A stretch of DNA of 64,000 bases. It comes from Candidatus Thiosymbion ectosymbiont of Catanema sp. Cochon2018 (lineage in GTDB: Bacteria > Pseudomonadota > Gammaproteobacteria > Chromatiales > Chromatiaceae). The position numbers and the translations under genes are program-made. The number at the start of each line of letters is the position of its first letter. Position 1 is the stretch's first letter. This document shows positions 28,701-37,289 of the stretch, piece by piece. The notes beneath the pieces are model-generated. The model saw only the letters and a program-made list of their open reading frames with translations, was not told the DNA's origin and ran no database searches. The stretch lies in the NCBI GenBank assembly GCA_011392765.1, contig WYCW01000001.1, positions 1,601,006 through 1,665,005 on the forward strand, read 5' to 3'.

Positions 28701-29765
28701 GTGTGCAACCTGGGCTCGGTGAACCTGGCCGCCCATGTGGGTGAACGGGGCCTGGACACGGAGAGGTTAGCCAGGACCGTGAGCACCGCCATGCGCATGC
28801 TCGACAACGTCATCGACTACAACTACTACAGCGTACCCCAGGCCCGCAACGCCAACCTGCGCCATCGCCCGGTGGGGCTCGGCATCATGGGCTTTCAGGA
28901 TGCCCTCTACAAGCTGCGCATCCCCTATGCCGGCGAGGAAGCAGTGCAGTTCGCCGACCGCTCCATGGAGGCCGTCTCCTACCACGCCATCCGTGCCTCC
29001 ACCGACCTTGCCGAGGAGAGAGGGCGCTACTCCAGCTTCGAGGGTTCCCTGTGGAGCCGGGGCATCCTGCCCATCGACTCCATCGCCCTCCTCGAAGAAG
29101 GCCGCGGCGGCTACCTGGAGATGGACCGCGCCGGCACCCTGGACTGGGACGAACTACGCGAGCGGGTCCGCACCGTCGGTATGCGCAACTCCAACTGCAT
29201 GGCCATCGCGCCCACGGCCACCATCTCCAACATCGTCGGGGTCAGCCAGTCCATTGAGCCCACCTACCAGAACCTATTCGTCAAATCCAATCTTTCCGGG
29301 GAGTTCACCGTCGTGAACCCCTACCTGGTCAGCGATCTGAAGGAACGGAGCCTGTGGGACCCGGTCATGGTCAATGATTTGAAATATTACGACGGCTCCG
29401 TCCAGGCCATCGACCGCATCCCGCAGGAACTCAAGGAACTCTATGCCACCGCCTTCGAGATCGACCCCCGGTGGCTGGTAGAGGCCGCCGGTCGGCGCCA
29501 GAAATGGCTCGACCAGGCCCAGAGCCTCAACCTCTACATGCGCGAGCCGAGCGGAAAGAAATTGGACAACCTCTACAAACTGGCTTGGGTACGGGGCCTC
29601 AAGACCACCTATTACCTGCGGTCCCTGGGCGCGACCCATCTGGAGAAATCGACCATGGAAGATGCTTCCAAAGCAAGCAAGCTGAATGCCGTGGGTGGCG
29701 ATTACCCTGCCGATGAAGCCAAGGCCTGCTCGATCCTGGACCCCGAATGTGAGGCCTGCCAATGA
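25740..29765 (+). CDS. nrdA: class Ia ribonucleotide reductase large subunit with an intein
   Basis: Starts at GTG, preceded by GAGGAGGA. Two N-terminal ATP-cone regions (about 37-125 and 148-240) sense ATP/dATP. The catalytic barrel includes LSSCYLTTVPDD (about 373-384), the NLCSEITL active-site segment (about 970-977), the AVCNLGSVNLA cysteine, the YYLRSLGATHLEKS radical-transfer region, and the C-terminal redox pair in ECEACQ (1337, 1340). It reduces ribonucleotides to deoxyribonucleotides with NrdB. Residues 448-829 are an intein; without it the length (about 959) is normal for this NrdA type. NrdR boxes lie upstream. nrdB is not adjacent but starts 5.8 kb further on. Confidence 0.96.
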   Translation: MVPKAPSVVPPEPNAASPEREPQDHRAELAAHIPGQVRVIRRNAEVTHFDPGKIMVAMTKAFLAVEGSNAAASSRIHDTVRTLTDQVVGALTRRLPGGGTVHIEDIQDQVELALMRAGEHKVARAYVLYREQRARERAEKAPAAPREAHRISVSCADGSRRPLDMSRLQRLMAEACRGLGAVDGQAILDDTYRNLFDGVEEADVSRALVMSARALIEQDPEYGLVAARLLLDTLRREALEFLGMAMGVETQADLAERYGDYFTAYIKQATDLELLDRRLVQYDLKRLGAALEPERDLAFTYLGLQTLYDRYFIHSAQGVRFELPQAFFMRVAMGLAMNELDREERAIEFYRLLSSFDFMSSTPALFNSGTPRPQLSSCYLTTVPDDLDGIYSAIKDNALLSKFAGGLGNDWSRVRGMGAHIKGTNGKSQGVVPFLKVANDTAVAVNQCLAPDTTVFTADGPRPIAQVKVGDLVLGRRGRYRQVTEHFVYEQQDAPMVRVAVKHSVRDLEVTAGHPVWAIKGVPREQSIERTLRQIENGRFIPDWVEAGQLEPGDYVAQVISGEIVPVPEFTSDDARLYGILLGDGHLTRGSEFGVSGNPGRDNGHLQFVRDYLDARGIRYWENGRGDTYLQIKWSVGRGLARCATTGRFVGLDRPHLPFTYEDLYDTGGNSSNKRIARRFSHLPHDQTLALVQGLLETDGGVSRGKEIYFTSTSAPLAEGLRYQLLRLGVPCAGQYRERRNAHVGTRSDGSAVVFTGTTRAFDLRIPAVSEIAGLIGVPPLTKHNWFRLGSWIFTRVKSVTPIRPVSQVHDLKVEGDETYMTAAALVHNGGKRKGAVCAYLETWHIDVEEFLELRKNTGDDRRRTHDMNTANWIPDLFMKRVAEDGPWTLFSPDETPDLHDLTGRAFEEAYCAYEQKAARGELRITKTLKALDLWRKMLGMLFETGHPWLAFKDPCNLRYTNQHLGTVHSSNLCSEITLHTNDREIAVCNLGSVNLAAHVGERGLDTERLARTVSTAMRMLDNVIDYNYYSVPQARNANLRHRPVGLGIMGFQDALYKLRIPYAGEEAVQFADRSMEAVSYHAIRASTDLAEERGRYSSFEGSLWSRGILPIDSIALLEEGRGGYLEMDRAGTLDWDELRERVRTVGMRNSNCMAIAPTATISNIVGVSQSIEPTYQNLFVKSNLSGEFTVVNPYLVSDLKERSLWDPVMVNDLKYYDGSVQAIDRIPQELKELYATAFEIDPRWLVEAAGRRQKWLDQAQSLNLYMREPSGKKLDNLYKLAWVRGLKTTYYLRSLGATHLEKSTMEDASKASKLNAVGGDYPADEAKACSILDPECEACQ
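27081..28226 (+). other. intein with LAGLIDADG homing endonuclease, inside NrdA
   Basis: Residues 448-829 of NrdA. It begins with Cys (CLAPDTTVFTADGPRPIAQV, block A), has the block B VTAGHPVWAI and two LAGLIDADG-type motifs (LYGILLGDGHL and LVQGLLETDGG), and ends VHDLKVEGDETYMT with a final ALVHN (penultimate His, terminal Asn). Flanking exteins AVAVNQ and GGKRKGAVCAYLE join into the normal NrdA sequence. The first C-extein residue is Gly, whereas standard inteins need Cys, Ser or Thr there. The splice site is at a conserved active-site loop, as usual. Confidence 0.88.
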
Positions 29766-30098
29766 AAGGGTCGTAGGATGCGGTGAGCGCGGATCAGACA
29801 TTCAGGAATAGCCCTGACCTAGGCCGCGAACCGCATCAATGATGTGGTGGGCGCGGGGACGACACGAACCGCATCAGTTACCAGTTACCAGTCGCCGGCT
29901 ACCAGCCGTTGGAAGCTGGCGACTGATGACTGATGAACCGCAGAGGCACAGAGAACACAGAGGAAAAGAAAGGTATGAAATGAATGTATCTAAGATGGGT
30001 TAGGCCAGGGATGGCTGTAACCCATCGGGTTGTCGCGAAACGACTCGTATTTATAGGAATTAGAACCTATCCATCATTCACGAACTAGGTTATTACCG
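29766..30098. repeat. intergenic REP-type palindromes after nrdA
   Basis: Holds a GTAGGATGCGGTGAGCGCGG unit with an inverted CGCGAACCGCATCAATG partner, a TTACCAGTCGCC/GGCGACTG palindrome, and a GATGGGTTAGGCC...GGCTGTAACCCATC hairpin followed by GTCGCGAAACGAC. The last two belong to the family surrounding the RAYT gene at 32955. No gene is seen. Confidence 0.5.
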
Positions 30099-32456
30099 AT
30101 GAGCTTTGATAAGAAACAAAACGCATATATATCTTTTCGGGAGATCGTTGCTGAAAAAACGTCTAGTATTGTTGCGTGGATTGGCTCCGGTCTTTCTGTA
30201 CCAGCTGGACTACCCACATGGGCAAAATTACGGGATAGTTTAATAGAAACGCTTAACACGACTATCGATTCGTACGAAGAACCCGATAGGACGAAAGCAC
30301 GTACAAAGTATGAGGCCATCAGAAAGACTAAAGACTACTGGCTCGCGTTCCAGATGTTGGAAGATGAATTGGGGCAGACTACTTTCCGAGAATCAATTCG
30401 CCGTGAACTCCAAACCACTCCTCGCATTGCCCCTCCAGAGACTTACAAGAAACTTTGGCACTTAGGAATATCCGGCCTTATTAATTTGAATTTAGACCGA
30501 CTTGCCACTCGCGCCTATTCGCAAGAAGCCGCCTTGGAGCCCCTGGAATATAGCGGCTTCCAAGTTGCGAATGCTGCTGGCGTTCTCAAGCAGCCAAATC
30601 CTTTTATTCTGAATCTCCATGGGCATCACGAGGATAGCTCCACATGGGTTCTGACAAAAAGACAACTGAATGCCCTTTTAAATAAAGGAGGATATCAAGA
30701 TTTTATAACTGCTTGTTTTATGAGCCGGACGATTTTGTTTACTGGTTTGAGTCCCGATGATATCTCTGTCGGTAGCCATCTCGAACGTCTACGCAAAACT
30801 GCTCGTGACGTGGGTCCTCACTTTTGGATCACGGATCGGCGCGACTCAGCTACTAATAAATGGGCGGAAGAACATCAAATAAGAGTTATCCGTTACTCTG
30901 CTTTCGGCGGTAATCACAGCGAGTTAGATGAGCTATTCAGGGACTTGCTTTCATTTATACCATCCGACACACCAGCACCGCCTGTTGCTCTAACTCATCA
31001 CCTCTCACCAGCAAAAGAGGAACTTCCACCTCCTGAAATACTGGCAGAAAAAGACACAGATAAAATACGTCAACTCCTAAATGCCCATGTTCAATCGATT
31101 CTTACTGAAACCTCACCTGATGCATACCAAAGGTACGAAAACTTTTGTGAGCTCTATGATGAGGCTATTTACCGTGCATGGTACACCAGTGACCAATCTG
31201 GTCGTAACCATCTTCTCAACTATACTCTGGAGAGAAGAGCTGAGAGAGGGGCATTCGGAACGGTTTATCAAGCTGTTGCAGATAGTGGAGAAGAAGTTGC
31301 AGTAAAGGTCTTACACGAGGATGTACGTAAGGATGCGCAAATGTTACAAAGTTTTCGCCGAGGTGTTCGCTCCATGCGCATACTGAGTGAAGCCTCCATA
31401 ACTGGAATGGTACCCTATTTAGATGCATCCGAAATCCCGGCATTTGTTGTTATGAAGTGGATAGATGGCCCTAATCTTCATGAGGCAGTTTCTTCAGGAT
31501 ATCTTAATGATTGGTTGGATAGACTGAAAGTGGCAAGTCGTTTAGCAGAAATTATTAAATCCGCGCACCTACTTCCCCAAAGAGTACTTCATCGCGACAT
31601 CAGGCCACCAAATGTTATGCTGGAAGGATACTATACTGATCCAGATAATTATCGGATTGTAGTGCTTGATTTCGATCTTTCCTGGCATATAGGAGCAAGT
31701 GAAAAATCTGTTGTATATGGAAACACGACAACAGGATACCTGGCTCCAGAGCAAATCAAGGAAGATCCGAGTGCATCGACGCGCCATGCTTCAGTTGATT
31801 CCTTTGGGCTAGGCATGTCTTTGTACTACATTGTTAGCGGACGTGACCCCTTTCCCACACAGCACGAGCATACGACCTGGATAAAAGATTTGCACGAAGT
31901 TTGTAACGCTCGAAAGTGTGAAACTTGGGTATCCCTACCTAACAGGTTTGCAAGGCTTATTCGAAACTGCACAAAATCACACCAATCATCGCGCTGGGAT
32001 CTTAGCCAAATCGCTGGAGAACTTGAACGGCTTCAACAAGCTATCATTAATCCATCATCGGTAGACTCAGCTGACCTCCTTGCCGAAGAAATTATCGCGC
32101 GCTCTAACTATCATGATTCGTACTCTTGGGATGAAAACAAAATTCGTGCTAAGATTAAATTACCTAGTGGTTTAACACTCATTACGCAGGCATACGATCC
32201 CGATAAGCTTGTGTATTTCAGAGTAGAATGGTCAAGTACGGGACAACACTCGCACAGGAGGGTTAGCAAATGGTTACCCGACGCAACAAACCGTGCAGAG
32301 AGTATGTTGAAAAAGTCAGGGTGGAGTATTGATAAAAATTATAGTCCGAGGCAAATTCAGCTTGTTGCCTCAAAATCAACATCACACGTATGCGGTTCAT
32401 TGGCGCATTGTGTCGATGATGTGAATCAAGTCGGCAATGAGTTTAATTTTTCTTAG
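30099..32456 (+). CDS. SIR2-like NADase/deacetylase domain fused to a protein kinase
   Basis: A 785-residue two-domain protein. Residues 1-290 are a SIR2-like Rossmann domain with WIGSGLSVPAGLPTW (NAD loop, about 28-42), INLNLDR, NLHGHHED (catalytic-His region, about 172-179) and FTGLSPDD. Residues about 370-640 are a Ser/Thr/Tyr kinase: RGAFGTVYQAV (P-loop), VAVKVLHE (Lys), VLHRDIRPPNVML (catalytic loop), LDFDLSWH (DFD for DFG), GYLAPEQI and DSFGLGMSLYY. The last 130 residues are unrecognised. SIR2 NADases and kinases are each known in anti-phage defence; the fusion suggests kinase-regulated NAD depletion, an inference. Codon use is AT-richer than nrdA/nrdB, between which it is inserted among REP palindromes. 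Confidence 0.85.
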   Translation: MSFDKKQNAYISFREIVAEKTSSIVAWIGSGLSVPAGLPTWAKLRDSLIETLNTTIDSYEEPDRTKARTKYEAIRKTKDYWLAFQMLEDELGQTTFRESIRRELQTTPRIAPPETYKKLWHLGISGLINLNLDRLATRAYSQEAALEPLEYSGFQVANAAGVLKQPNPFILNLHGHHEDSSTWVLTKRQLNALLNKGGYQDFITACFMSRTILFTGLSPDDISVGSHLERLRKTARDVGPHFWITDRRDSATNKWAEEHQIRVIRYSAFGGNHSELDELFRDLLSFIPSDTPAPPVALTHHLSPAKEELPPPEILAEKDTDKIRQLLNAHVQSILTETSPDAYQRYENFCELYDEAIYRAWYTSDQSGRNHLLNYTLERRAERGAFGTVYQAVADSGEEVAVKVLHEDVRKDAQMLQSFRRGVRSMRILSEASITGMVPYLDASEIPAFVVMKWIDGPNLHEAVSSGYLNDWLDRLKVASRLAEIIKSAHLLPQRVLHRDIRPPNVMLEGYYTDPDNYRIVVLDFDLSWHIGASEKSVVYGNTTTGYLAPEQIKEDPSASTRHASVDSFGLGMSLYYIVSGRDPFPTQHEHTTWIKDLHEVCNARKCETWVSLPNRFARLIRNCTKSHQSSRWDLSQIAGELERLQQAIINPSSVDSADLLAEEIIARSNYHDSYSWDENKIRAKIKLPSGLTLITQAYDPDKLVYFRVEWSSTGQHSHRRVSKWLPDATNRAESMLKKSGWSIDKNYSPRQIQLVASKSTSHVCGSLAHCVDDVNQVGNEFNFS

Positions 32457-32954
32457 CCCACGCAGGATTCGGAAGATGAACCACGAATCCACACGAATGC
32501 ACACTAATCGTTAAGAGAATGAACCGCAAAGGGTGCAAAGGAATCGTAGGATGCGGTGAACGTGGCAGGTCTTATATCTATGGGACTGATGCCTTAGATG
32601 TCACGCCCCTTCAGGGCTCATCTTTCCCCCACCTCTCTCCCCAGGGCGTTGCCCTGGGCTGGTATGTCACGCCCTTTCAGGGCTGGGCACCGAAATCCGG
32701 TGCCGGGGAGATCGCAAAAACAGTGGGGGTCTGAACGATTACGGTGAAGCGAATCGCAAGGAATGTATGAAGGTATGAAATGTAGGATGGGTTAAGCCAG
32801 GGATGACTGTAACCCATCGGGTTGTCGCGGAGCGACTCGTTTACCATAACCCCGAAGGGGTCGAACATATCAGCCCAGGGCAACGCCCTGGGTCATCAGT
32901 GTATAGAATCGAGCCCTGAAAGGGCGTTACATAAAAGCGAGATGACAACATCCG
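32457..32954. repeat. REP/hairpin cluster upstream of the RAYT gene
   Basis: Short perfect hairpins in series: CGCCCCTTCAGGGC and CGCCCTTTCAGGGC types, GATGGGTTAAGCC...AACCCATC (about 32779-32820), GTCGCGGAGCGAC (about 32823-32840), ACCCCGAAGGGGT, CCCAGGGCAACGCCCTGGG and GAGCCCTGAAAGGGCG. The GTAG before GGATGGGTTA resembles the GTAG tetranucleotide of REP elements bound by RAYT proteins. No gene is seen. Confidence 0.6.
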
Positions 32955-33407
32955 ATGTCTCAGTCGCTCTCGAAAATCCTGTTGCATGTCGTTTTCAGCA
33001 CCAAAAATCGGAAACCCTGGATATCCGAATCACTCCAGCCCCAGCTGCATGCCTACTTGGCCGGTATATGCCGAACAATGGGTAGCGATGCAATCCGAGT
33101 AGGGGGAACCGACAACCATGTCCATATCGCCTGTACGCTATCCCGGACGCTTACCGTCAGCCGGCTACTCGAAACGATCAAGAAATCTTCCTCGCAGTGG
33201 ATCAAAAAACAGGACGAAGCAAACCGAGAGTTTGCCTGGCAGGCTGGTTACGGTGCCTTTTCGCTTGGACAATCACAGCTCCCCGCGCTGGTTCGATACA
33301 TCGATAACCAACGGGAACACCACCGAGTGCGGAGCTTTGATGACGAGTTGCGCAATCTGCTGCAGAAGTACGGTGTTGCCTACGATGAACGGTATCTATG
33401 GGACTGA
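32955..33407 (+). CDS. RAYT/IS200-IS605-like Y1 transposase
   Basis: A 150-residue HUH-family single-strand transposase. The metal-binding HUH motif lies in GGTDNHVHIACTLSR (about 54-68), and the catalytic Tyr is in LPALVRYIDNQREHH (about 118). It cleaves hairpin-bearing single-stranded DNA. There is no TnpB partner. It is embedded in an unusually dense cluster of GTAG-headed hairpins on both sides, and two truncated copies of its 5' end lie downstream (34064 and 34353). This is the arrangement of REP-associated tyrosine transposases (RAYTs), which are thought to maintain REP elements. Length and motifs suggest it is intact. Confidence 0.85.
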   Translation: MSQSLSKILLHVVFSTKNRKPWISESLQPQLHAYLAGICRTMGSDAIRVGGTDNHVHIACTLSRTLTVSRLLETIKKSSSQWIKKQDEANREFAWQAGYGAFSLGQSQLPALVRYIDNQREHHRVRSFDDELRNLLQKYGVAYDERYLWD

Positions 33408-33676
33408 CGCCTTAGCTGGGCTTTGGCCGTCCTTGGCCGCAACCCAGCCTACGGCCTATGGTCCTTTTTTAGACAGTCTCTTAGATGTCACGCCCCTTCA
33501 GGGCTCATCTTTCCCCCACCTTTCTCCCTGCCGAGCGTTGCCCTGGGCTGGTATGTCACGCCCTTTCAGGGCTAGGTACCGAAATCCGGTGCCAGGGAGG
33601 TCGCAAAAACAGTGGGGGTCTGAACGATTACGGTGAAGCGAACCGCAAGAAATGTATGAAGGTATGAAATGTAGGA
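33408..33676. repeat. hairpin-rich intergenic stretch
   Basis: Contains further CGCCCCTTCAGGGC and CGCCCTTTCAGGGC hairpins and a near copy of 32575-32790, showing that the upstream cluster was duplicated downstream of the RAYT gene. No gene is seen. Confidence 0.5.
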
Positions 33677-33960
33677 TTGGTTAGGCCAGGGATGGCCGTA
33701 ACCCATCGGGTTGTCGCGGAGCGACTCGTTAAGGGAATGAACCGCAAAGGCACGAAGGGTAGGGTGGGTTGTGCCCACCGATAGGATGGGTTAGGCCAGG
33801 GATGGCCGTAACCCATCGGGTCGTCGCGGAGCGACTCGTTAAGGGAATGAACCGCAAAGGCACGAAGGGTAGGGTGGGTTGTGCCCACCGATAGGATGGG
33901 TTAAGCCGGGGATGACTGTAACCCATCGGGTTGTCGCGGAGCGACTCGTTTACCATGACC
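33677..33960. repeat. 110-bp tandem repeat of REP hairpins
   Basis: Two full units and the start of a third, with a period of exactly 110 bp (the TTAGGCC/TTAAGCC core falls at 33681, 33791 and 33901). Each unit holds GATGGGTTAGGCC...GGCCGTAACCCATC, GTCGCGGAGCGAC, and a GGGTGGGTTGTGCCCACC hairpin. Confidence 0.75.
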
Positions 33961-34063
33961 CCGAAGGGGTCGAACATATCAGCCCAGGGCAGCGCCCTGG
34001 GTCATCAGCGTATAGAATCGAGCCCTGAAAGGGCGTCACATAAAAGCGAGATGACAACATTCG

Positions 34064-34089
34064 ATGTTTCAGTCGCTCTCGAAAATCCT
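34064..34089 (+). pseudogene. RAYT 5' fragment, about 26 bp
   Basis: Repeats the first nine codons of the RAYT gene (start ATGTTTCAGTCGCTCTCG) together with the hairpins in front of it, then breaks into another repeat. It is a scrap of a duplicated RAYT/REP unit. Confidence 0.55.
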
Positions 34090-34352
34090 TATGAAGGTAT
34101 GAGATGTAGTTGTCGCGGAGCGACTCGTTAAGGGAATGAACCGCAAAGGCACGAAGGGTAGGGTGGGTTGTGTCCACCGATAGGATGGATTAAGCCAGGG
34201 ATGGCTGTAACCCATCGGGTTGTCGCGGAGCGACTCGTTTACCGTGACCCCGAAGGGGTCGAACATATCAGCCCAGGGCAGCGCCCTGGGTCATCAGCGT
34301 ATGGAATCGAGCCCTGAAAGGGCGTCACATAAAAGCGAGATGACAATATCCG

Positions 34353-34437
34353 ATGTCTCAGTCGCTCTCGAAAATCCTGTTGCATGTCGTTTTCAGCACT
34401 AAAAATCGGAAACCCTGGATATCCGAATCGCTCCAAC
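34353..34437 (+). pseudogene. RAYT 5' fragment, about 85 bp
   Basis: Nearly identical to the first 85 bases of the RAYT gene at 32955, with the same upstream hairpins (34190-34350), ending abruptly after the codons for ISESLQP. A second truncated copy showing that RAYT with its 5' REPs duplicates as a unit. Confidence 0.7.
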
Positions 34438-34520
34438 CTCAGACGTCCGTGTTTATTCGTGGTTCCCGGCCTGCATCATACGGTCCCTTCGCGCCTTTGT
34501 GATTCACTGGAGATAAGGCT

Positions 34521-35165
34521 ATGGCTCTCAGCGAAAAACAACGACAAAAGAAAACCGAAAAAAAGAACAAGAAGAGGAAGCAAAGCAAAAGACCGTTCTC
34601 GCTTCCGATGCAGTTCGGAAACAAAGCCGCCGGCTATGCAAAATTCCCTGTCCACGAGTGCCTGGTTCCGAGCGGCCTATTCGAGAACGGCATGGGGAGT
34701 GTGATCGTCGCCAGAAAGACCCCGGAAGGAGACATCGCGCTGAGCGCCTTCGTCGTCGATACCTATTGCCTGGGCGTGAAGAACGCTATGTTCAAGGTCG
34801 CCCGCGAGTTCGAGTACGAGCAGACGATAAAACCCAACTTGCTCGAAGATCACGAGGGGCAGGAGTTCGAGCGGGTCCATGTGGCTTGTGCAAAAAAACT
34901 CGTCGAAGGCGCCGTTGGCTATGCGGAGGGCTTTGGTTTTCCCCCTCATGCCGACTATCGTGATGCCAAAGGGATCTTTGACGGTGTGGATGCGGCAGCC
35001 TGTCCCGTACCCTATACCTACGGGTACGAGGGCAAGCCTTTCTACGTCCAGGGGCCATACGAATCACCCCATCAATCGAAACGGATCGTCGATAAGTTGC
35101 ACAAGACCTGTGGCGAGGGTGGTTATGATTACATGATTTTCTCCGGCGAAGAGACTTTTCAATGA
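34521..35165 (+). CDS. conserved hypothetical protein
   Basis: A 214-residue soluble protein with a strongly basic N-terminus (KQRQKKTEKKNKKRKQSKRP) and a well-folded-looking remainder (VVDTYCLGVKNAMFKVAREF, GYAEGFGFPPHADYRDAKGI). I recognise this as a recurring conserved protein but not one with a known function. No catalytic motif, signal or membrane segment is seen. It lies in the stretch between nrdA and nrdB, just after the REP cluster, and in the same orientation as the following two genes. The basic tail suggests nucleic-acid binding, an inference only. Confidence 0.65.
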   Translation: MALSEKQRQKKTEKKNKKRKQSKRPFSLPMQFGNKAAGYAKFPVHECLVPSGLFENGMGSVIVARKTPEGDIALSAFVVDTYCLGVKNAMFKVAREFEYEQTIKPNLLEDHEGQEFERVHVACAKKLVEGAVGYAEGFGFPPHADYRDAKGIFDGVDAAACPVPYTYGYEGKPFYVQGPYESPHQSKRIVDKLHKTCGEGGYDYMIFSGEETFQ

Positions 35166-35219
35166 CGAGATCATACCCCGTATAAGACAATCCGTGCGGG
35201 GCACAGGAGTGGAGAAAAA

Positions 35220-35573
35220 ATGTCGAACCGACAACTCAGCACTGAAGATCTGCTCTCAAAGCTCCAACAATTGCTGCCGTTCTCTGCGTTCGTGACCAAA
35301 CATACCCTGGCCGCGCTTGCGGCGCAGGGTGACCAAGACAAGTCTCCGATCCGCAACAAGCAGCGCATCGAGATCGATAATGTACTCGACGGCGGTGACG
35401 ACGGAGGGATCATGTGCGCCGCCTCGATAAAGGGCGGTAAAGAGGCCCTCATCGTATCGATTACCCAGCTGCGTTTTGATCTGAGCCACCCCCTGTATAA
35501 AGAGATACGCGCCTATCAGATCGATCGCAAGAAGCGTTTGGCGGTAGAGCGCCTCCAACAGACAGGGCAATGA
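35220..35573 (+). CDS. small hypothetical protein upstream of nrdB
   Basis: A 117-residue protein (start [20 protein letters not shown]) with a helical N-terminus and a segment [18 protein letters not shown]. The domain is unknown. Its stop overlaps an in-frame upstream ATG of nrdB (ATGA) and the preferred nrdB start is only 12 bases further, so the two are co-translated. It may be an nrd-associated gene that originally sat between nrdA and nrdB; nothing in the sequence proves a role in nucleotide reduction. Confidence 0.6.
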   Translation: MSNRQLSTEDLLSKLQQLLPFSAFVTKHTLAALAAQGDQDKSPIRNKQRIEIDNVLDGGDDGGIMCAASIKGGKEALIVSITQLRFDLSHPLYKEIRAYQIDRKKRLAVERLQQTGQ

Positions 35574-35584
35574 GGAAAACCGAT

Positions 35585-36967
35585 ATGTTGAATTGGGATG
35601 ATCCGCTCGCGTCCATGTCGAGTCGGCGTGAGGAACCGAAAATACCGCCGCCGGGTCTGGCATCCTTCGACTCATTTCCCATCAGTGATGAACACCTCGA
35701 TCCTCGGGCCCATAACCCCGCCGGACAGGTACATCCGGACCAGGGCATGTTCGTCGACGGCACCTTGCCGGCCACCGCGGGCATAGCGCCGGTGGTCGAT
35801 CCGAATCCGACCGTGACGCAGCCGGATCCGGCGGTCCGGGAGTCCGCCGTCCGTACCGCCGGTCCCGATGGCGGTTTCCCGAACCGGCGCGCCTTCGATC
35901 GAGCCGCCGAAGGCGGCGCCACCGGCCTGGAAGACCTGGAGATGGGTGCCGGCCGGGTGCGGGTGGATGACAAGCGGATCATCAACTGTCGCGCCGATCT
36001 CAATCAGTTGGTCCCGTTCAAGTACGACTGGGCCTGGCAGAAATATCTGGATGCCTGCGCCAATCACTGGATGCCGCAGGAGATCAATATGAATGCGGAC
36101 ATCGCCCTGTGGAAGGACCCCCATGGCCTGACGGAGGACGAGCGCACCATCATCAAACGCAACCTCGGCTTCTTCTCGACCGCCGACTCCCTGGTGGCGA
36201 ACAACCTGGTGCTGGCCGTCTACCGGCATATCTCCAACCCGGAGTGCCGCCAATATCTGCTGCGTCAGGCCTTCGAGGAGGCCCTGCATACGCACGCTTA
36301 CCAATATGTGGTGGAGAGCCTGGGGTTGGACGAGGGTGAGATTTTCAACATGTACCGGGAGGTGCCGGCCGTGGCGCGCAAGGCGGAGTGGGCATTGCCC
36401 TATACGCGGTACCTCGCCGATCCCCGGTTCAACACGGGTACGCCGGAAAACGACCGCAAGCTGTTGCGCGAGCTGGTCGCTTTTTACGTCATCTTCGAGG
36501 GCATCTTCTTCTACGTGGGTTTTGTTCAGGTCCTGAGCATGGGCCGCCGCAACCGGATGACCGGCACCGCCGAGCAGTTCCAATACATCCTGCGCGACGA
36601 GTCCATGCACATGAACTTCGGGATCGATGTGATCAATCAGATCAAGCTCGAGAACCCGCACCTGTGGACCGAAGAGTTCAAGCAGGAGTTGGTGCGCATG
36701 ATCCGGGATGCGGTCGGGCTGGAGAGCCGGTATGCCCACGACACCATGCCCCGCGGCGTGCTGGGCCTGAATGCCTCCCTGTTCGATGAATACCTGAAAT
36801 TCATCGCCAACCGCCGCTGCGTCCAGATCGGTCTGCCGGAGCAGTATCCGGGGGCGACCAATCCCTTTCCCTGGATGTCCGAGGTGCTGGATCTGAAGAA
36901 GGAGAAGAATTTCTTCGAGACCCGAGTCACCGAGTACCGCACCGGCGGGACCCTGTCCTGGGACTGA
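35585..36967 (+). CDS. nrdB: class Ia ribonucleotide reductase small subunit
   Basis: About 460 residues. The first 130 or so are a proline/glycine-rich extension ([20 protein letters not shown]). The ferritin-like core has iron-binding [17 protein letters not shown], where the Tyr four residues after the His matches the radical-forming Tyr122 of E. coli, and [15 protein letters not shown] with the second Glu/His pair. It generates the tyrosyl radical used by NrdA. The ATG at 35585 is chosen because AGGA lies eight bases upstream; the earlier ATG at 35570 overlaps the preceding stop. Separated from nrdA by the SIR2-kinase and repeats. Confidence 0.96.
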   Translation: MLNWDDPLASMSSRREEPKIPPPGLASFDSFPISDEHLDPRAHNPAGQVHPDQGMFVDGTLPATAGIAPVVDPNPTVTQPDPAVRESAVRTAGPDGGFPNRRAFDRAAEGGATGLEDLEMGAGRVRVDDKRIINCRADLNQLVPFKYDWAWQKYLDACANHWMPQEINMNADIALWKDPHGLTEDERTIIKRNLGFFSTADSLVANNLVLAVYRHISNPECRQYLLRQAFEEALHTHAYQYVVESLGLDEGEIFNMYREVPAVARKAEWALPYTRYLADPRFNTGTPENDRKLLRELVAFYVIFEGIFFYVGFVQVLSMGRRNRMTGTAEQFQYILRDESMHMNFGIDVINQIKLENPHLWTEEFKQELVRMIRDAVGLESRYAHDTMPRGVLGLNASLFDEYLKFIANRRCVQIGLPEQYPGATNPFPWMSEVLDLKKEKNFFETRVTEYRTGGTLSWD

Positions 36968-37198
36968 GCACGGTCGGGCAGGGCTGTAATCTGTGCTCCT
37001 GATTATAGTCTTGCTTTCGCGACTATCCCTGGAGATGCAGTAATGTAGGTTGGACAAAGCTCGTAGGCTGGGCAGTGAGCCACTGGGCACGTCCCGCGCC
37101 CGGCGGCGAACCGCATCTTTGGATGGCGACAAGCCCCACGGAATGGGTGTTGGGCACACCGCTGCCGTGGGCCACACGGACAGCATGAGGGTAGCCCA
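36968..37198. repeat. REP-like intergenic sequence after nrdB
   Basis: Contains GTAGGTTGGACAAAGC and GTAGGCTGGGCAGTGAGCCA units of the GTAG-REP type, and a GCCACTGGGCACG stretch. No gene is seen. Confidence 0.35.
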
Positions 37199-37289
37199 AT
37201 GGACAGCATGGACGGTATGGACTGCATGGACCGGGGGGCACACAGCAACCTCTGGTCCACGTAGTCCACTTGGTCCATGTCGTCCACGG
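37199..37289. repeat. GTCCA/TGGAC hairpin family, copy 3
   Basis: The best copy: TGGACAGCATGGACGGTATG with further TGGACT and TGGACC units (37199-37234), opposite GGTCCACGTAGTCCACTTGG and ATGTCGTCCACGG (about 37254-37289). The arms can form a long stem in which GTCCA recurs about every 9-10 bases. Confidence 0.6.

Noticed and set aside
33677..33960. Possible CRISPR array
   Set aside because: The period is 110 bp and whole units, not just short repeats, are conserved.
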